64,000 bases of DNA from the NCBI GenBank assembly GCA_020086605.1, contig JACBWW010000004.1, forward strand, positions 18,301,624 to 18,365,623. Direction: 5' to 3'. This DNA is from Lanius collurio (lineage: Eukaryota > Chordata > Aves > Passeriformes > Laniidae). The notes beneath the pieces were generated by a model. The model was not told where the DNA came from, did no database searches, and saw only the letters and a list, made by a program, of their open reading frames with translations. Of this stretch, positions 11,438 to 24,500 are shown piece after piece (position 1 is the first letter of the stretch; every line of letters starts with the position of its first letter). Both the position numbers and the translations under genes were made by a program.

Positions 11438-12534
11438 GTATGTGATTGCTCTTTGGTTGGAGGGCTGGACCATGTGCTGAGGCCAGCAAAGGGGATTTGC
11501 TGGGCTCGAAAGTCATGGCTATTGTTGGGGGGAAATACCTCATTTAAGCTTTCTGCATGCTGATGTCCGTTACTGCTGTTGTGGAGATTACTGATGAATA
11601 ACTCCCCTTTTGTGTTTGTTTAAAAAAAAAAAAGGCAGCTTGAATGCACAATGTAGCTTCTCACTAACTGAATGGTGACATGGTGAGCTATATTGTATGC
11701 ATTACTCTGTGCCAAATCCTTTGTTGAATTGTCACACATGTTCCTTGCTGCTGCTCTTGTTCCATCTGTCAGCTATGTCTTATCAACCAAACAGCATGGT
11801 TTTTTTCTGGATGTGGTATCTCTAAAAATTGCTGTAAACTTAATGGTGTACAGACAGAAAGTTTTAGCTTTTGTGTTGATTAGTAAGAGTTTCAGCAGAG
11901 ATGCTCCACTCCGCAGAAGTGATTAGGAAAATACAAATGAACTCTTTTCCAATTGCATTCGTATGTTATGTAGTAGACTTACAGGGCAAAAATAGATTGA
12001 ATCTGCCCTAGAAGGATTTTGTTTGTTCTGAACAAAGGAGGATGGTCTTGTCTTTATTTCATAGCTTTTTCTTCTAAGGTTGCTGGTTAAGGGTCAGCTT
12101 CTGTCCATTTTGGTGGTGGCTTTGTAATGTGCTTTCGTATCAGAGTAGAAGTTAACTTTGTTACTTGCAGGTAGATGCGACAGTTTGGATGAGTGGCTTT
12201 GGCCACTGTTGTTGAAGTAGGTGATCCTGCAAAAAGTATCTCCTAACTGCAGTACCCAGAGCCTACTCTCACTGTTTTCAGAGGGATGATATGTTGTCCT
12301 TCGTACAGATCCCTGAATCTGAATGGGAATCTGTGATGAAGGGAGAGCTGTTAATGGTAGCATGTTGTACTGTTCACATATTTCAATCTCATGGAATAAT
12401 GCTTTAGGAATGTCCTTGGAGAAGAAGACAAATGATCAATAGGCATTTTTTTTCTGAGGAATCATAGATTAAATTTAGGCCACTGTATGTGAGGAAGAGT
12501 CACTGGACTGGACTTGGCCTATTCTGTGTTCTAG

Positions 12535-12594
12535 ATGCAGCTGTGATCCTCGGCTGTGTGTCTCACCGAAGGGACCTGATGTTTTACATTATTG
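12535..12594 (+). other. AREL1: First AREL1 coding exon, with possible minimal uORF
   Basis: The coding part is 12579-12594: ATG and five codons (MFYII plus one base of Gly) before GTAAGT. Two acceptors are possible: TTCTAG ending 12534 or GATGCAG ending 12540. With the first, the exon begins ATGCAGCTGTGA, a three-codon upstream ORF (12535-12546) ahead of the real start; with the second, that ATG is lost. Which is used cannot be decided from sequence. Confidence 0.6.
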
Positions 12595-15500
12595 GTAAGT
12601 GAAGGAAAGGCTGCCGCTGTATTTGTTGACCTCTCCATAGGCTTTAGAAGGCCTTTGATTTAATTTTAGTTTAGAGTTTACCTAACAAACATGAAGTTAC
12701 TGTCACCCCACACTGTGCCCTCCACCCGGCAGACTTGCCTCTTGGCCATTCTTCTTGTTCCTGAAGTCCTTTCATTGACCAAATTCCTAATCCATCCCCT
12801 TACTTTTTCTTTCAAGAACTAGTGGAAGGTTGTTGCCTCTGTGATGCATCTTAATGCAGCCTTAATGTGATGTGCAGGAGCTGTGTGATTATCTGACCAT
12901 TTCCCTTAAAAGAATCTCTGTAGTTCTGACTTGCAACTTGAAGGGAATTCCGTGTCTCTGTTGGGATGTCTGCAAGCCTTCCACCACCTTTAACTATTTC
13001 CTTTGATTGCAGTCATTTGCAGAGTTTTAAGAGACTTGTTATTTTCTAACCTTACTTGTATCATAACACGGACCATGAATGTTCACACAATAGCATCTGC
13101 CTTAAATACCTAATTTGCATTTGAGTAGAATATCATTAATGAAAAGGCATCTTGGGCTGATACAGAGAGGATTTTAGAGCCTGACTCAGCCACCTTGGCT
13201 GCTGCAACCACCCTTTGTTCTCTCCTTGCTGCAGGTGGGATCACAGTATCTGTTGTAGCTTTCTTCTTCACCATTAAGTTCCTCTTTGAGCTTGCCGCAC
13301 GTATAGTCAGCTTCCTTCAGCATGAGGACCGGGAACGCCGAGGGGAGCGAACTATTTATGACTACGTGCGAGGCAACTATCTGGATCCCCGGTCCTGCAA
13401 AATCTCCTGGGATTGGAAGGATCCCTATGAGGTGGGCCATAGCATGGCCTTCCGAGTGCATGTAAGGCAATATTTTTGTTTCCATGCAGCTTTGTGGGCT
13501 GGAATAGAGGTCTGAGTTAGGGATGGGCTCCTCAAATATTTTTTTGTTGGGGCTAAGCCAGATGTAACTGAGGAGAAGGAGAGCTATCTGTGTATGCCTT
13601 CTGCTCTGTTAATGTGTTGCAAAACTCTCAAAGGGCGTATTTGAGGTTTGCACTTCTTAAAATCTAATCTCCTCTCTTCAGAATCCTCTGAAGAGCCAGA
13701 GGAGATCAGGCTTGTCCTGACTACTACTTCCTTTACTGGGAAGTGAGCAGGCTGAGCCTTGCCTTCGACAAACCTGTTGCTTTTTTGGTGCTATCTTTTG
13801 GTTGTGCAGCTGAAGTTGAGGGTGTGGGAATGGGCATTTTACCAACCCAAGAGCTGTAAATCTTCATGGTCACTCTCCATTACTGCAAAACGGACTGTTA
13901 CTCTGTCAGACTTGGAAAAATCTGTCAAGGTTTCTTGTTTCCCTCTAATCCTAAGAGGCCAAGTCTAGTGGAAACGATGAGTGAACACAGAGAGTTTGGA
14001 ACTATGTGGAGAAAGTTTGAGCAGGTTTTGCTGGGCTTATGTGCTCATCTTTCTATCCCACCTTCCCATCCAAGAGGGTATCAAAATAAGAAGGAATGTT
14101 CATCTAGGTTGCCATACCGATCCCTCTTGGGAAGGTGAAGAAAACCTCTCTGCTTGATGGTGAGTGAAGAGTTCTAACTCCAGGGCAGGCAGTGAAAAAA
14201 GCTGAGGGGAAAGGGACTTGTACTGTTCCTACTGTTTAAATTTATTTCCTTCACCTTACTGACACTTGTGCAGCTCCAGCAATGTGCCTTTCCACTTCAT
14301 GCTTGTGCCCCATTTGCTTAGCTCTTTATTCATCAACAGTAACTTTGCATTCACTAGTTTCTCCTGATGTCAGTCAAGATGCAAACTACTTCAGACCCCA
14401 CACCCTCCCTTACTTAGAAACAGGGAAGAATAGTAACTTTCTTCTGACTGCTGGCTGATTGCAGATGGCAGGCAGGCTCTGGCCAACAAGCTGCTGGCTC
14501 TTGAAGAGCCATGCATATAGAGTTTAAAGGTGTAATTCTTTCCTTGTAGGGAAGTAGTGGTTGAGATATGTTACCTTCTGAAATTGTCCAGGAGATCACT
14601 TCTGTGATTGAGTTGCCTGTGATTTTATCTAACGTGTTATTTTCATTATGATGCTTCTTAGCAGTAAAGACTGGGTCAGCTCCTTAGGTCAGCATCTTCA
14701 TCACGCTGTTTTCTGTAACAAATTGGTAAGAGTTTTTTCAGCACTTAGCTGTGCAAACGAACAAGATCTGCTTGTTCCTCTGAAAGGGTATGGCTTTACC
14801 TTTTTCTTTTTGCTAGAGGGTTCTCATGATTTCTATAATATTGCACTACAAGTGCAGATGGGAAATGCCTAGAGGCATGGTCTTTTCAGGGCATGCATTT
14901 GAATCCCAGCACAAAAGAGAATGGGGCTGTTCAGTGCCCACTTGTCCCTGTTCATTTCAGAGAACATGGTCTGTGTGACAGAGCTGTCTGTTAGTTATTT
15001 TTCCTTTGCTGAGCAGAGGTACTTGCCCTTCCCTAAGACAACTTGTTCTCTCTTCCTCTGTGCACTGTATGTTTTTGCTGACCTGGACTTCTCTGTTTCC
15101 CATGCAGTTATTCTACAAAAACGGGCAACCTTTCCCTGCTCACAGGCCTGTGGGGCTGCGAGTTCACATCTGCCATGTGGAGTTAGCAATTGATATTCCT
15201 GTAACCCAGGAAGTTCTTCAAGAGCCCAATTCCAATGTGGTGAAAGTGGCTTTCACTGTGCGCAGGGCTGGGAGATACGAGATCACTGTAAAACTCGGTG
15301 GCTTGAATGTGGCCTACAGCCCCTACTACAAGGTGTTCCAGCCAGGTAAGGTTTAAGTGGCCCTGTAATGATTCAAAGTAGGTATGGAAGTATTGGAGGC
15401 CCTTAGGTAAATGTATTTCCAGCTAAAAGAGGTAGGTGACAGGGAAGGAGTTACCCTTCACCATTTTCCTCCTGCCACATGAAGATTCCAGCAACAAGCC

Positions 15501-18500
15501 CTTGAGTAAAACGTACTTGTGACTACCAGTACATAACAAAACAGAAACTGCTTCACAGAATAAGTCATTAGTGCTACTTAAAATCCTTATCCACTTCTGT
15601 GATGTTCTCCATTTTGTAGTAATTTCTTTATAATCCATCTAGTAGTCAGAGAGTGCCTTTTGTGAAGGTATTGAGCTACTTGTGTCTGAATTGGAAATAC
15701 TGTCATAATTTGCCTCTCCTTTTTCTGAATACTCTATTCTTGTAAGCTTCTGGAGCAGCTGATACCTTTGATTACACACTTCTGTAAAAACATTTCCTTT
15801 TTATCCATCTAAAATTTGTTTTCTTCTACTTTTGTTATTTTGACCCCAATTGGCACCTTTTATGTTTCATGTACATGTAATCGAAAGGACCTCTATTTAT
15901 TGCTTTTTGAATAGATACAAAGCTTGCTAAAATATCCCTTCAGAAAGAAGCAGCTCAGGTTTAACCCAAATAAAGTTGGTTTGGTAAGCTGCATTTGGGG
16001 GTTTTCTTAGGTGTCAGCTAGCTTATATTTTGTATGTACAGTGGGAGCAAGTTCTTGAGCAGAAAGTTAAAATGGTGGAAAAGCATTCTTTAGAGGACTA
16101 GTAACTGGGTTTGCTTTATTAGTATTAAACCTCGGATCCAAGGCACATGCTGTACACTACACCATATACTTCAGTGCTCAGACACTTTGCTTTTTTAATG
16201 TAGGAGTATAGAATGTGTTTAGATTTGATCCATTTTCAAGGGTATTGTGTCCCTAGTTGCTTTTCTTTTGCTTTTTATAGCTTCACCTTGGAATTTGTTT
16301 GACTCTAAATTATTGTTGTCTGCTTCAGGAATGGTGGTTCCCTCCAAAACCAAAATTGTCTGTCATTTCTCCACTCTGGTGCTAACCTGTGGGCAGCAGC
16401 ACACTCTGCAGATAGCTCCCAGAGATGAGTATGACAATCCCACCAGCAATTCCGTGTCCCTGATAGATGAGCACAATTACAGCCTCTCCATCCATGAGGT
16501 GAGTGCAACCTCACCCCTGGCTGCTTGACTTCAGGTGAGCTGGAGAGCTCCTTTTATTAATTTGTTTTCTGTTTAGCTGGGTCCTCAAGAAGAAGAGAGT
16601 TCTGACGTGGTGTTTGAGAAGTCTGTGGTGTCCAATCGGCAGACTTGTGAGGTGTTCTTCCGACTCACCTTGCACTCCAGGGGTTGTTTCCATGCCTGCA
16701 TCTCCTATCAGAACCAGCCTATAAGCAATGGTGATTTTGACATCATTGTTCTAAGTGGTGAGTCAAGACCTACTCAGTATTCTTTCTCCAGGTATCCTCT
16801 TACAATGTGCTCTGCACACTCCTGTAGCAGAGCTATTTGTGGCTTCCCTGCAGGCTGGCCATGCTTACTTGCTGAAGGAAAGTCTATTCATTTAAACATG
16901 CTAAGGTAAATTAATTTGCTTCTTACAGGGGAGATCTCTGAGGACTGATACTCTCTGCTCCATCAGCAGACAAAAACAAGTGTTTTTCCCCTATTTCAGG
17001 AGGTTTACCTCTGAAATTAGGCAATTTTTATTGCTTGCTAGTAGTTGGCATTTGAGCCAGTCATATATTGTACGTTAAGTTGTATGGATGAAGAGCACTG
17101 TATGTAACCTATCTGAGGGCTGTTTTTCTTTTTTTTTACAATGCTATAATTCCTGGTTTCTTCAGGAGTGAGCCAGACTTCAGTGTGACTATTAAGTGGC
17201 TATGCCTTCAGGCTGGTGCTCTGAGAGAGAGGTTCTGTGTATGCCTTTCTTCTTCAACCAGACAAACTGCTGTCTTGAAATATTTTCATTCCACTCCTGG
17301 GTTCTCTTTGTCAGAGTTTCACTTGACCAGGTTTTCCTTTGGATCCTTTTCTTTAAAATCATAGTCAATGATTTGGTGGTGGCCTGTGCATTCTTTTTCA
17401 TTCTTGTCTTCATTAGGATTTACACCACTCTTTTTATCTATTTCCCTCAGAGAACGAAAAGAACATTGTAGAACGCAATGTGTCCACCTCAGGTGTCAGT
17501 ATTTATTTTGAAGCTTACCTTTACGATGCTCCTAGTTACACAAACACTCAGTGGCAACTTCCACCAGTGCATCTGAGCTCCTCCCAGCGCCGTCCTTCTA
17601 CTGCAATTGAGGATGAAGATGAAGATTCTCCTTCTGACAGCCAGACCCCCGAGAAAGTGAAGAAGCCTAAAAAAGTGTACTGCTATGTGTCACCTAAGGT
17701 AGATATAAAGTTACCACACTTGAGTGCATGTTTAAAATATGCTGTAACTGAAGAGCTTCTTTGTGCTCTATATCTTAGCTCCAGATTCAGGTGCCTCAGA
17801 TTTGGTTAAAAAAAGGTTTGCTTGTGGCAAACATGGAACCCGTGCCTGAGAATAATGTTAAAATGAGCCTTGGAAGTTTTAGGATGGCGTTTCAGAACTT
17901 GAAGTTCTAGGATTGTGTTTTTAGATTTTAGGATCTTCCTAGGTCTGATCCAAAGCCTACTGGACATTTTCTTGCTGATTGTTCAATAGATACTCTGTTT
18001 GCTTTTCCTTTGCTTTTGTCAAGTCAGACCTGCAATCCTATTCTCAGTTTCTGATACCTGTAAATTTCAATTTAAGAGCATCTCATCTTCTCAAATTTCA
18101 TGTCTTTGTCCTGTTTCTGGAATGTTTTGCTCAAAAGAAAAGGGAAAAATGGTCAGAGAACAAAGTGTAAATTTGTAAGTAGAAGAAACAGGAGAAACTG
18201 AGGATTCTCTTACTATAAGAGTATGTTAACAGTAACTATTATTTCCATTATTATTGCCTAAAAGCATTCAGAAACTAGAAAGAAAATTCCTCTGAATTTC
18301 CTAATGAGTTTAAATTCCCTTTGTTCATGTCTCTATTAAAATGTGTTCTGAAAAATGCAGTGATAAATATCAAAGTGAAAGACTAATCCAGGAATTTCTT
18401 TCCTGCCAAAGAGAGAAAGAGGACTGCGAAACAGTTACAGAATGGAGGGAGCTGCTGAAGATTTCTAAATCTGTGCTGCACATGGCTTTAAGAACTGACT

Positions 18501-21500
18501 TTGAGTGCTGTGTCCTCGTGAGCTCAGCATCCTTTCATCCTTGATGTATTGTTTTGCACTTCTATACTCTTTTCTATTGCATTACCTGCTGAAGCAGATG
18601 ACCACAACTGGGTACTGTTAGACGCTCCCTTTAGGTGCCAAAGTTGTTAATGTGATTCTTAGGCTTGCATAATTGTATCCCTGGGTGTCTCTATATATAG
18701 AAATAGAAACAGTAGAAAACTATTACTGTGCTGCTATTTCTTTTAAGGAGTTGCTGTTCATATTTGGCTTGTTTCTGGACCAGTGCTACTTGTCAGTTTT
18801 TCCAGTCATTGCAGCTAGGACAGGTTTGTGCAGGAAATGGTTTTCTTTTGTTTAAAGATGCTAAAATTTCATCTTAACTTGCTCTCCAGAAGGCAGGAGT
18901 TGCACAGTAAGTTGTTTGTTCTGGCAGAAATACACTGAGAATAAATTTCTATAAATCTCATGGATTTAGCAATTGCAAGTGCTTTTTAGAAGATGTTTGA
19001 AATGGTTGTGAAAATTAGGGAGTAATAGCAGTAGTCCATATGTGTGACTTTTACCAAAATGTTTTCTCAATGCATTGCAATATTGTCCTGAATTCAGCTT
19101 CTCAAGTGTACTTAAGATTACTTTCCAGTTAGACTGGTGACGTTCTACTGAACACAATAGCTTACTGCTATAAAATCTGTGCCATGCTGGCATCCCACAT
19201 GTGTCATAAACACATGCAGTGAAGTCTTGCTGACAAGTGCTTACAGTTCTGTGGAGCTTTAAAGGTTCTCATGTATTGTGCCAAATGCTACAGAAAAGTG
19301 TTCCTGGGGTTGAAGGGATGTCTAGTATCATGGATGTGTCCTCTGCCGCATGTTTCAGGAACATGGGACAATCATTAACAGATGTGTGACATTTAACATT
19401 TTCTTTTCCTTTTGGTTACTCAGCAATTCTCAGTGAAAGAATTTTACCTGAAGATCATTCCATGGCGCCTTTTCACCTTTAGAGTGTGTCCTGGTACAAA
19501 GGTGAGCCTCTTTCCATGTACCTGTCACTGCACATCCATGTTGATAGCTTGTCATCCTTGTGAATCACAGTCTGTTTTTTCCTTTTGGAGAGAAGGGCAT
19601 CCACGCACAGAACAACATTGTATGGTATAAATTTCAGCTCTGGAATTCCCTCTCAGTGCCTAAGTTTTGCTAATATTTGTGGCTAAGAGCCAGTCTTATC
19701 ACTCTTTCCTGCCTTTGTCCCAATGCTAGGCAAAAATCTTGATTCCTTTGCATAATTCTTGATTATTTTCCTCATAACCTTGCTAAAATGCTGTGATTGT
19801 GTCCACTGAAGCCCTTAGACTTGTGTGTGAAGTTTAAAGCAGCCTCCTAACTGGAGTCTGGATGCTAGAAATAGTTTTCCTGTTAACTGCATACACATGG
19901 GTAAGCAGAGAAAGTCTTAAGAGCACAGGTGGTGTTGCTCTGTCTAGTGAACATACTGTGCCTTCTGCATGATGGGTTTACCCTTTCTTGCATCTTTTTG
20001 CTGCTAGTTTTCATACCTTGGTCCTGATCCTGTGCACAAATTACTGACACTGGTGGTGGATGATGGGATCCAACCCCCTGTGGAGCTGAGCTGCAAGGAG
20101 AGGAACATCTTGGCAGCCACTTTCATTCGCTCTCTGCATAAAAACATAGGTAAAGGGACAGTGAGGTGGGTACAGTAGTCAGGAAGTTAGCACTTGAGTC
20201 TGCTAGTTTCCCTGGGGAATAAAGATTGTCAGCACTGAATAACTTCCGATGAGAACTCTGGTTCCTGGAGTATCATGCTCTATTCCTGTTGGTGCTTCCA
20301 GTGAATGTACTTCAGCACAGCAGCTGTTGCTTTTCAGCTTGGCTTCTCTGTCAGGCTCTTTGAAAGTGCACCTGTGAGTATGAATACCAGCAAGACTAAT
20401 TGCAAAACTACCTTGAGAGTTCTGTCTCCAAACCTTGCTGTAGTAAATGCACTTTAGGGCTGTAAATCTAACCTGTGAAGTTAATCTTAGGAATCTGTAT
20501 ATGTCTGAGGTGCTGACAGCTCAGGCCTCACCCAAATTGTCACTCTTCTCAGGCGGCTCTGAAACCTTCCAAGACAAAGTGAACTTCTTTCAGCGAGAGC
20601 TGCGTCAGGTGCATATGAAAAGACCTCATTCGAAGGTTACACTGAAGGTCAGCCGTCACTGTCTGCTGGAGTCGGTGAGTGTGCTTCCTCCATCCTTTTT
20701 ATTCTGCTCAATGCCTAAAGAAATCCGAACTGGAATGTGCTAGGGCAGCCATGCTAAAAATGGTTAGTCCCTCTGTTTCAAGGCAGGTGCCAGCAAGCAG
20801 CTTGAGATGGAAAAAGGAAAAAAAATATCAAACTAAGTAGCTCCCCTGTGTTCTGGTGTGTTGTTATGTGGAATGCTGTATTCCTTCCCTAGAGCAGCAA
20901 GGTTTGATCAATTTCTTAAATAGTTGAGGCAACTTCAACTGATACATTTTTAAAGAACTCATCACAGAATAGATTAAGTCCTGAGAGATGTCTAGGGTAA
21001 ATTAAATTGAGCTGCATCAGAGAAGGTTCACATTGAACATTGTGATCAATTTCTTCATGGAAGAAGTTGTTAAACATTGGAAAGGACTGCTCAGGGAAGT
21101 TGTGGAGTCACCATCCTTGGAAGTGTTCAAGAAATGCCTGGATGTAGCATTTAGTGCCGTGGTCTAGTTGACAAGGTAGGGATCAGTCAAAGTTTAGAAT
21201 TGATGATCTTAGGGGTTTTTTTCAACTTAAATGATTTTGTGATTCTGTAAATGGATTCATTGCCTGTAAAAGCAGGAAGTCTTCTTATGCTACTCTGTCC
21301 CTCCTTTACATTGAAACTCGAGGCCTGGAGAGAGACTATCTACCTGGACTACATTTGGGAGCAGAACATAGAGCTCCCAAGTCTTTATCTACTGTTTTTC
21401 TGGCACAGAGCCATTCAGCAAGATAATATGTCAAGTCAGATGTTCCTGAGCTGCATGCATGAAACTCTTGCATCAACAGGCTACTAGTAGTGGTTCAGAG

Positions 21501-24500
21501 TGATGACAAAATATTCTGTAGAGTCCTTTAGTAAAATCTTCATCAGTTCTGACCTGAACTGTTGTGTTTCTAAAACAGAATTCAGTCATTCATATAATAC
21601 AATTCTTAAATGACATTGTAAATACTGTGTATACTGGGGAGGCAGTTATCCTGACTTACTGTTTCCACGTATATCTCACAACAGTAATGTTACAAAGATG
21701 GAAAGAACATTTCTGAGGAAAACGGGAGTGGCTAGGATTTCCCTTGATTTACATGCAGTAAATCTGTGTTTCAGAATATTTTGTGCATGTACCAGCTTGC
21801 AGTGTTTATGAGATTATGTTTCAGTTAATAGCTTGGACAAAATTACCTCATTTCTAAACAGTATTTCCATGACTAATTTTTCCTATTATTTTGGAAATTC
21901 CTGTGCTGTCTTGAGCATTGGTGTTATAGTCTAGTAAGACAAATCCAGTACCATAATAATAATAAATATAGGCTCTAGTGACCAAGGTTGATAGGCACAA
22001 TGAATGTGACCAATGTGTTTAGTCCAGAGGTATGAGTAGTGTGATGCTCTAACCTATTTGAGGTTAAACTAAGCAAACTAACTGTATGACTGAAGACTGC
22101 CATGTAGCTTTTAAAATTTCTCTAATTGGAGTCCAGAATCAGGGTGCAGGAAATTTTAGACACTTGGGGTATTTTATTACTTTTTTGCATCGTGACTTGC
22201 TGTAAGTATGAACTCAGTAATTCTTTTCAAGCTCTTTTGTAGTGTTCTTTGAAACATTCCTATTTTAAATCTAACTCGTGGGCTGAAAGTGCTTTACAGA
22301 AATTGCTCCTTCCCACAGGCATTTTAATACTTTAAACAATACAGTACTGCAGCCTTGAGTGATATTTCTGTGCTAAGACCTCACACTGGTTTTAAGATGA
22401 GGTGTATTTTGTGTGGATAATGTGTCTGATAACAGAAAATGAGGAATTGGCTTCTGTGGCTTTGAACAAATAAGAATTAGACCTTAGGTATTTCTAATTT
22501 TCACTTTTATACTTGAGTGCTATGCTGTTAGGGTTTTGCGTTTGCTCGTTCACGAGGACTGCATATTGGCTATGGGATGCCAAGAGGTAATGGTTGCTGC
22601 TATTTTCTTTTTTTGTTTTTCAGTCTTTTAAAGCAACACGAAATTTTTCTGTTTCTGATTGGAGCAAAAACTTTGAAGTGATTTTTCAGGATGAAGAAGG
22701 TGCGTTATCCTGTGAATATATATGCAGAGGAAGCAAAAGGAATGATAGTGGAGTAGTTTTTGTCTGAAATTCTGGTTTCTTGTAGTATGTCCATACTTTT
22801 GTGTCTTTCCAGCCCACTGATTTTCTCACAGATGTTAGTGAATTATCCTGCTGGTGCTATTCCATACCTACTTCATATAGGGACCTGAAGCCTTATGTAA
22901 ACCCTGCCCCTCTACCCCTGAAAAAACCCCAAACAAACCAAAAAACCAACTAGGACTAGGTTTGGGAGAAGAACCTTTAGTTCTGCAGTTCCTGTCTACT
23001 GTCATGTTGCAACAGAGCAGTTCATTGCAATGAACTCTTGTGTTGAGTAATACTAAACAGCATGCATGAAACTCTTGACTGATCACCCATGGATGACCAA
23101 GCTTGTTTTATTTTGTAGCTCTGGACTGGGGAGGTCCACGCAGAGAGTGGTTTGAGCTCATTTGTAAGGCATTATTTGATACCACCAGTCAACTGTTTAC
23201 CCGCTTTAGTGATAACAACCAGGCCTTGGTGAGTCTGTAGTTCCTGTGCTGAATGCACAGAAATGTGGCCATTGATGGTTAAACAATGCCGCTGTTAAGT
23301 GGTGTGCTACCTTACTCATGCTTTAGCTTGTCTTCATAGTCACTTCCAGTGCCTTTCTCAAAGCTTTGCTTAATGATCTTAACCCGTTGAAGTGTCAAAG
23401 AACTGTCTGGGTGAGCAGCAGAGGGTGGCAAGTCAGCAGGGAAGGCTGGATTTTTGGGCAAGAGGAGGTAACATCAAAGTGTTTAGAGGTTTTGTTAGTC
23501 TGAATATTTCAGAATCCATTTCTGCTCTCATACAGCTTCTTGCCTGTGCATGTGAAACGTTTCATGTTCTTCCCAGGCAGGCTTAGGCCTTTTATTTCTA
23601 TAGCTTGGCTTTGAGGATATTACACTAGAACTCCTTGGCCAGCTTGAGAGATGTAGGAACTTGAAATAGTCCGATATTTGCTATTTGTGCTAGTCAGTCT
23701 GGTACCTGGATATTTCATTTTGCTGCTTCTTTGCAGGTGCATCCAAACCCAGGGCGTCCCACATATTTACGACTCAAAGTATATGAATTTGCGGGCCGCC
23801 TGGTAGGAAAGTGTCTTTATGAATCATCTCTAGGAGGTGCTTACAAACAGCTGGTTCGAGCTCGCTTCACTCGGTCCTTCCTGGCTCAGATCATAGGACT
23901 TCGTATGCATTACAAGGTAAAGCTTCCCAGCCCTGTCTGAAACCTGTGTTGGTTTGGGGAGAGTTGAATGTTGGTGTAGTAGCAGACAGAATTCTGGCTA
24001 ACAATATAAGGGTTTTTTTTGTTATTCCCTCTACGTCCCTGCTTTCTTATTCTTTCACACAGTATTTTGAAACGGATGACCCAGAATTCTATAAATCCAA
24101 AGTGTGCTTCATACTGAACAATGATGTGAGTGAGATGGATCTGGTCTTTGCTGAAGAGAAGTATAGCAAAACAGGACAGCTGGAGAAGGTGAGGGAGGCA
24201 ATTCCTAAAGGTAGGATAGTTTAACCCCTACTGTGTGCAGCAGTGGGGACTGAGAACTCTGCTGTGCCCCAGAAAATTGAGCTTACTCTGGGAAGTAACT
24301 CCTTGCTTTGTTTTTTTGTGGTTGGGAGTTCAGGTTTGGGGAATGCTGCTGGTCACACTCAGGTCAAGTGTTCTGTTTTCAGGTGGTAGAACTGGTGGCA
24401 GGAGGGGCTCAAATACCAGTGACCAATGAAAACAAAATCCTGTACCTAAATCTGCTTGCACAGTACAGGCTGGCGAATCAGGTTAGAGAGGAGGTGGATC

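Larger units (their letters stand above)
6800..12534 (+). other. AREL1: AREL1 5' noncoding region (upstream introns)
   Basis: This separates the CpG island from the first AREL1 coding exon. No ORF in it resembles a known protein. It holds an 18-nt T run at 10113-10128 (with neighbours), a long antisense CR1 relic starting at about 10226 and one candidate noncoding exon near 11176. Noncoding 5' exons of AREL1 must lie here or in the island but cannot be placed with certainty. Confidence 0.6.
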
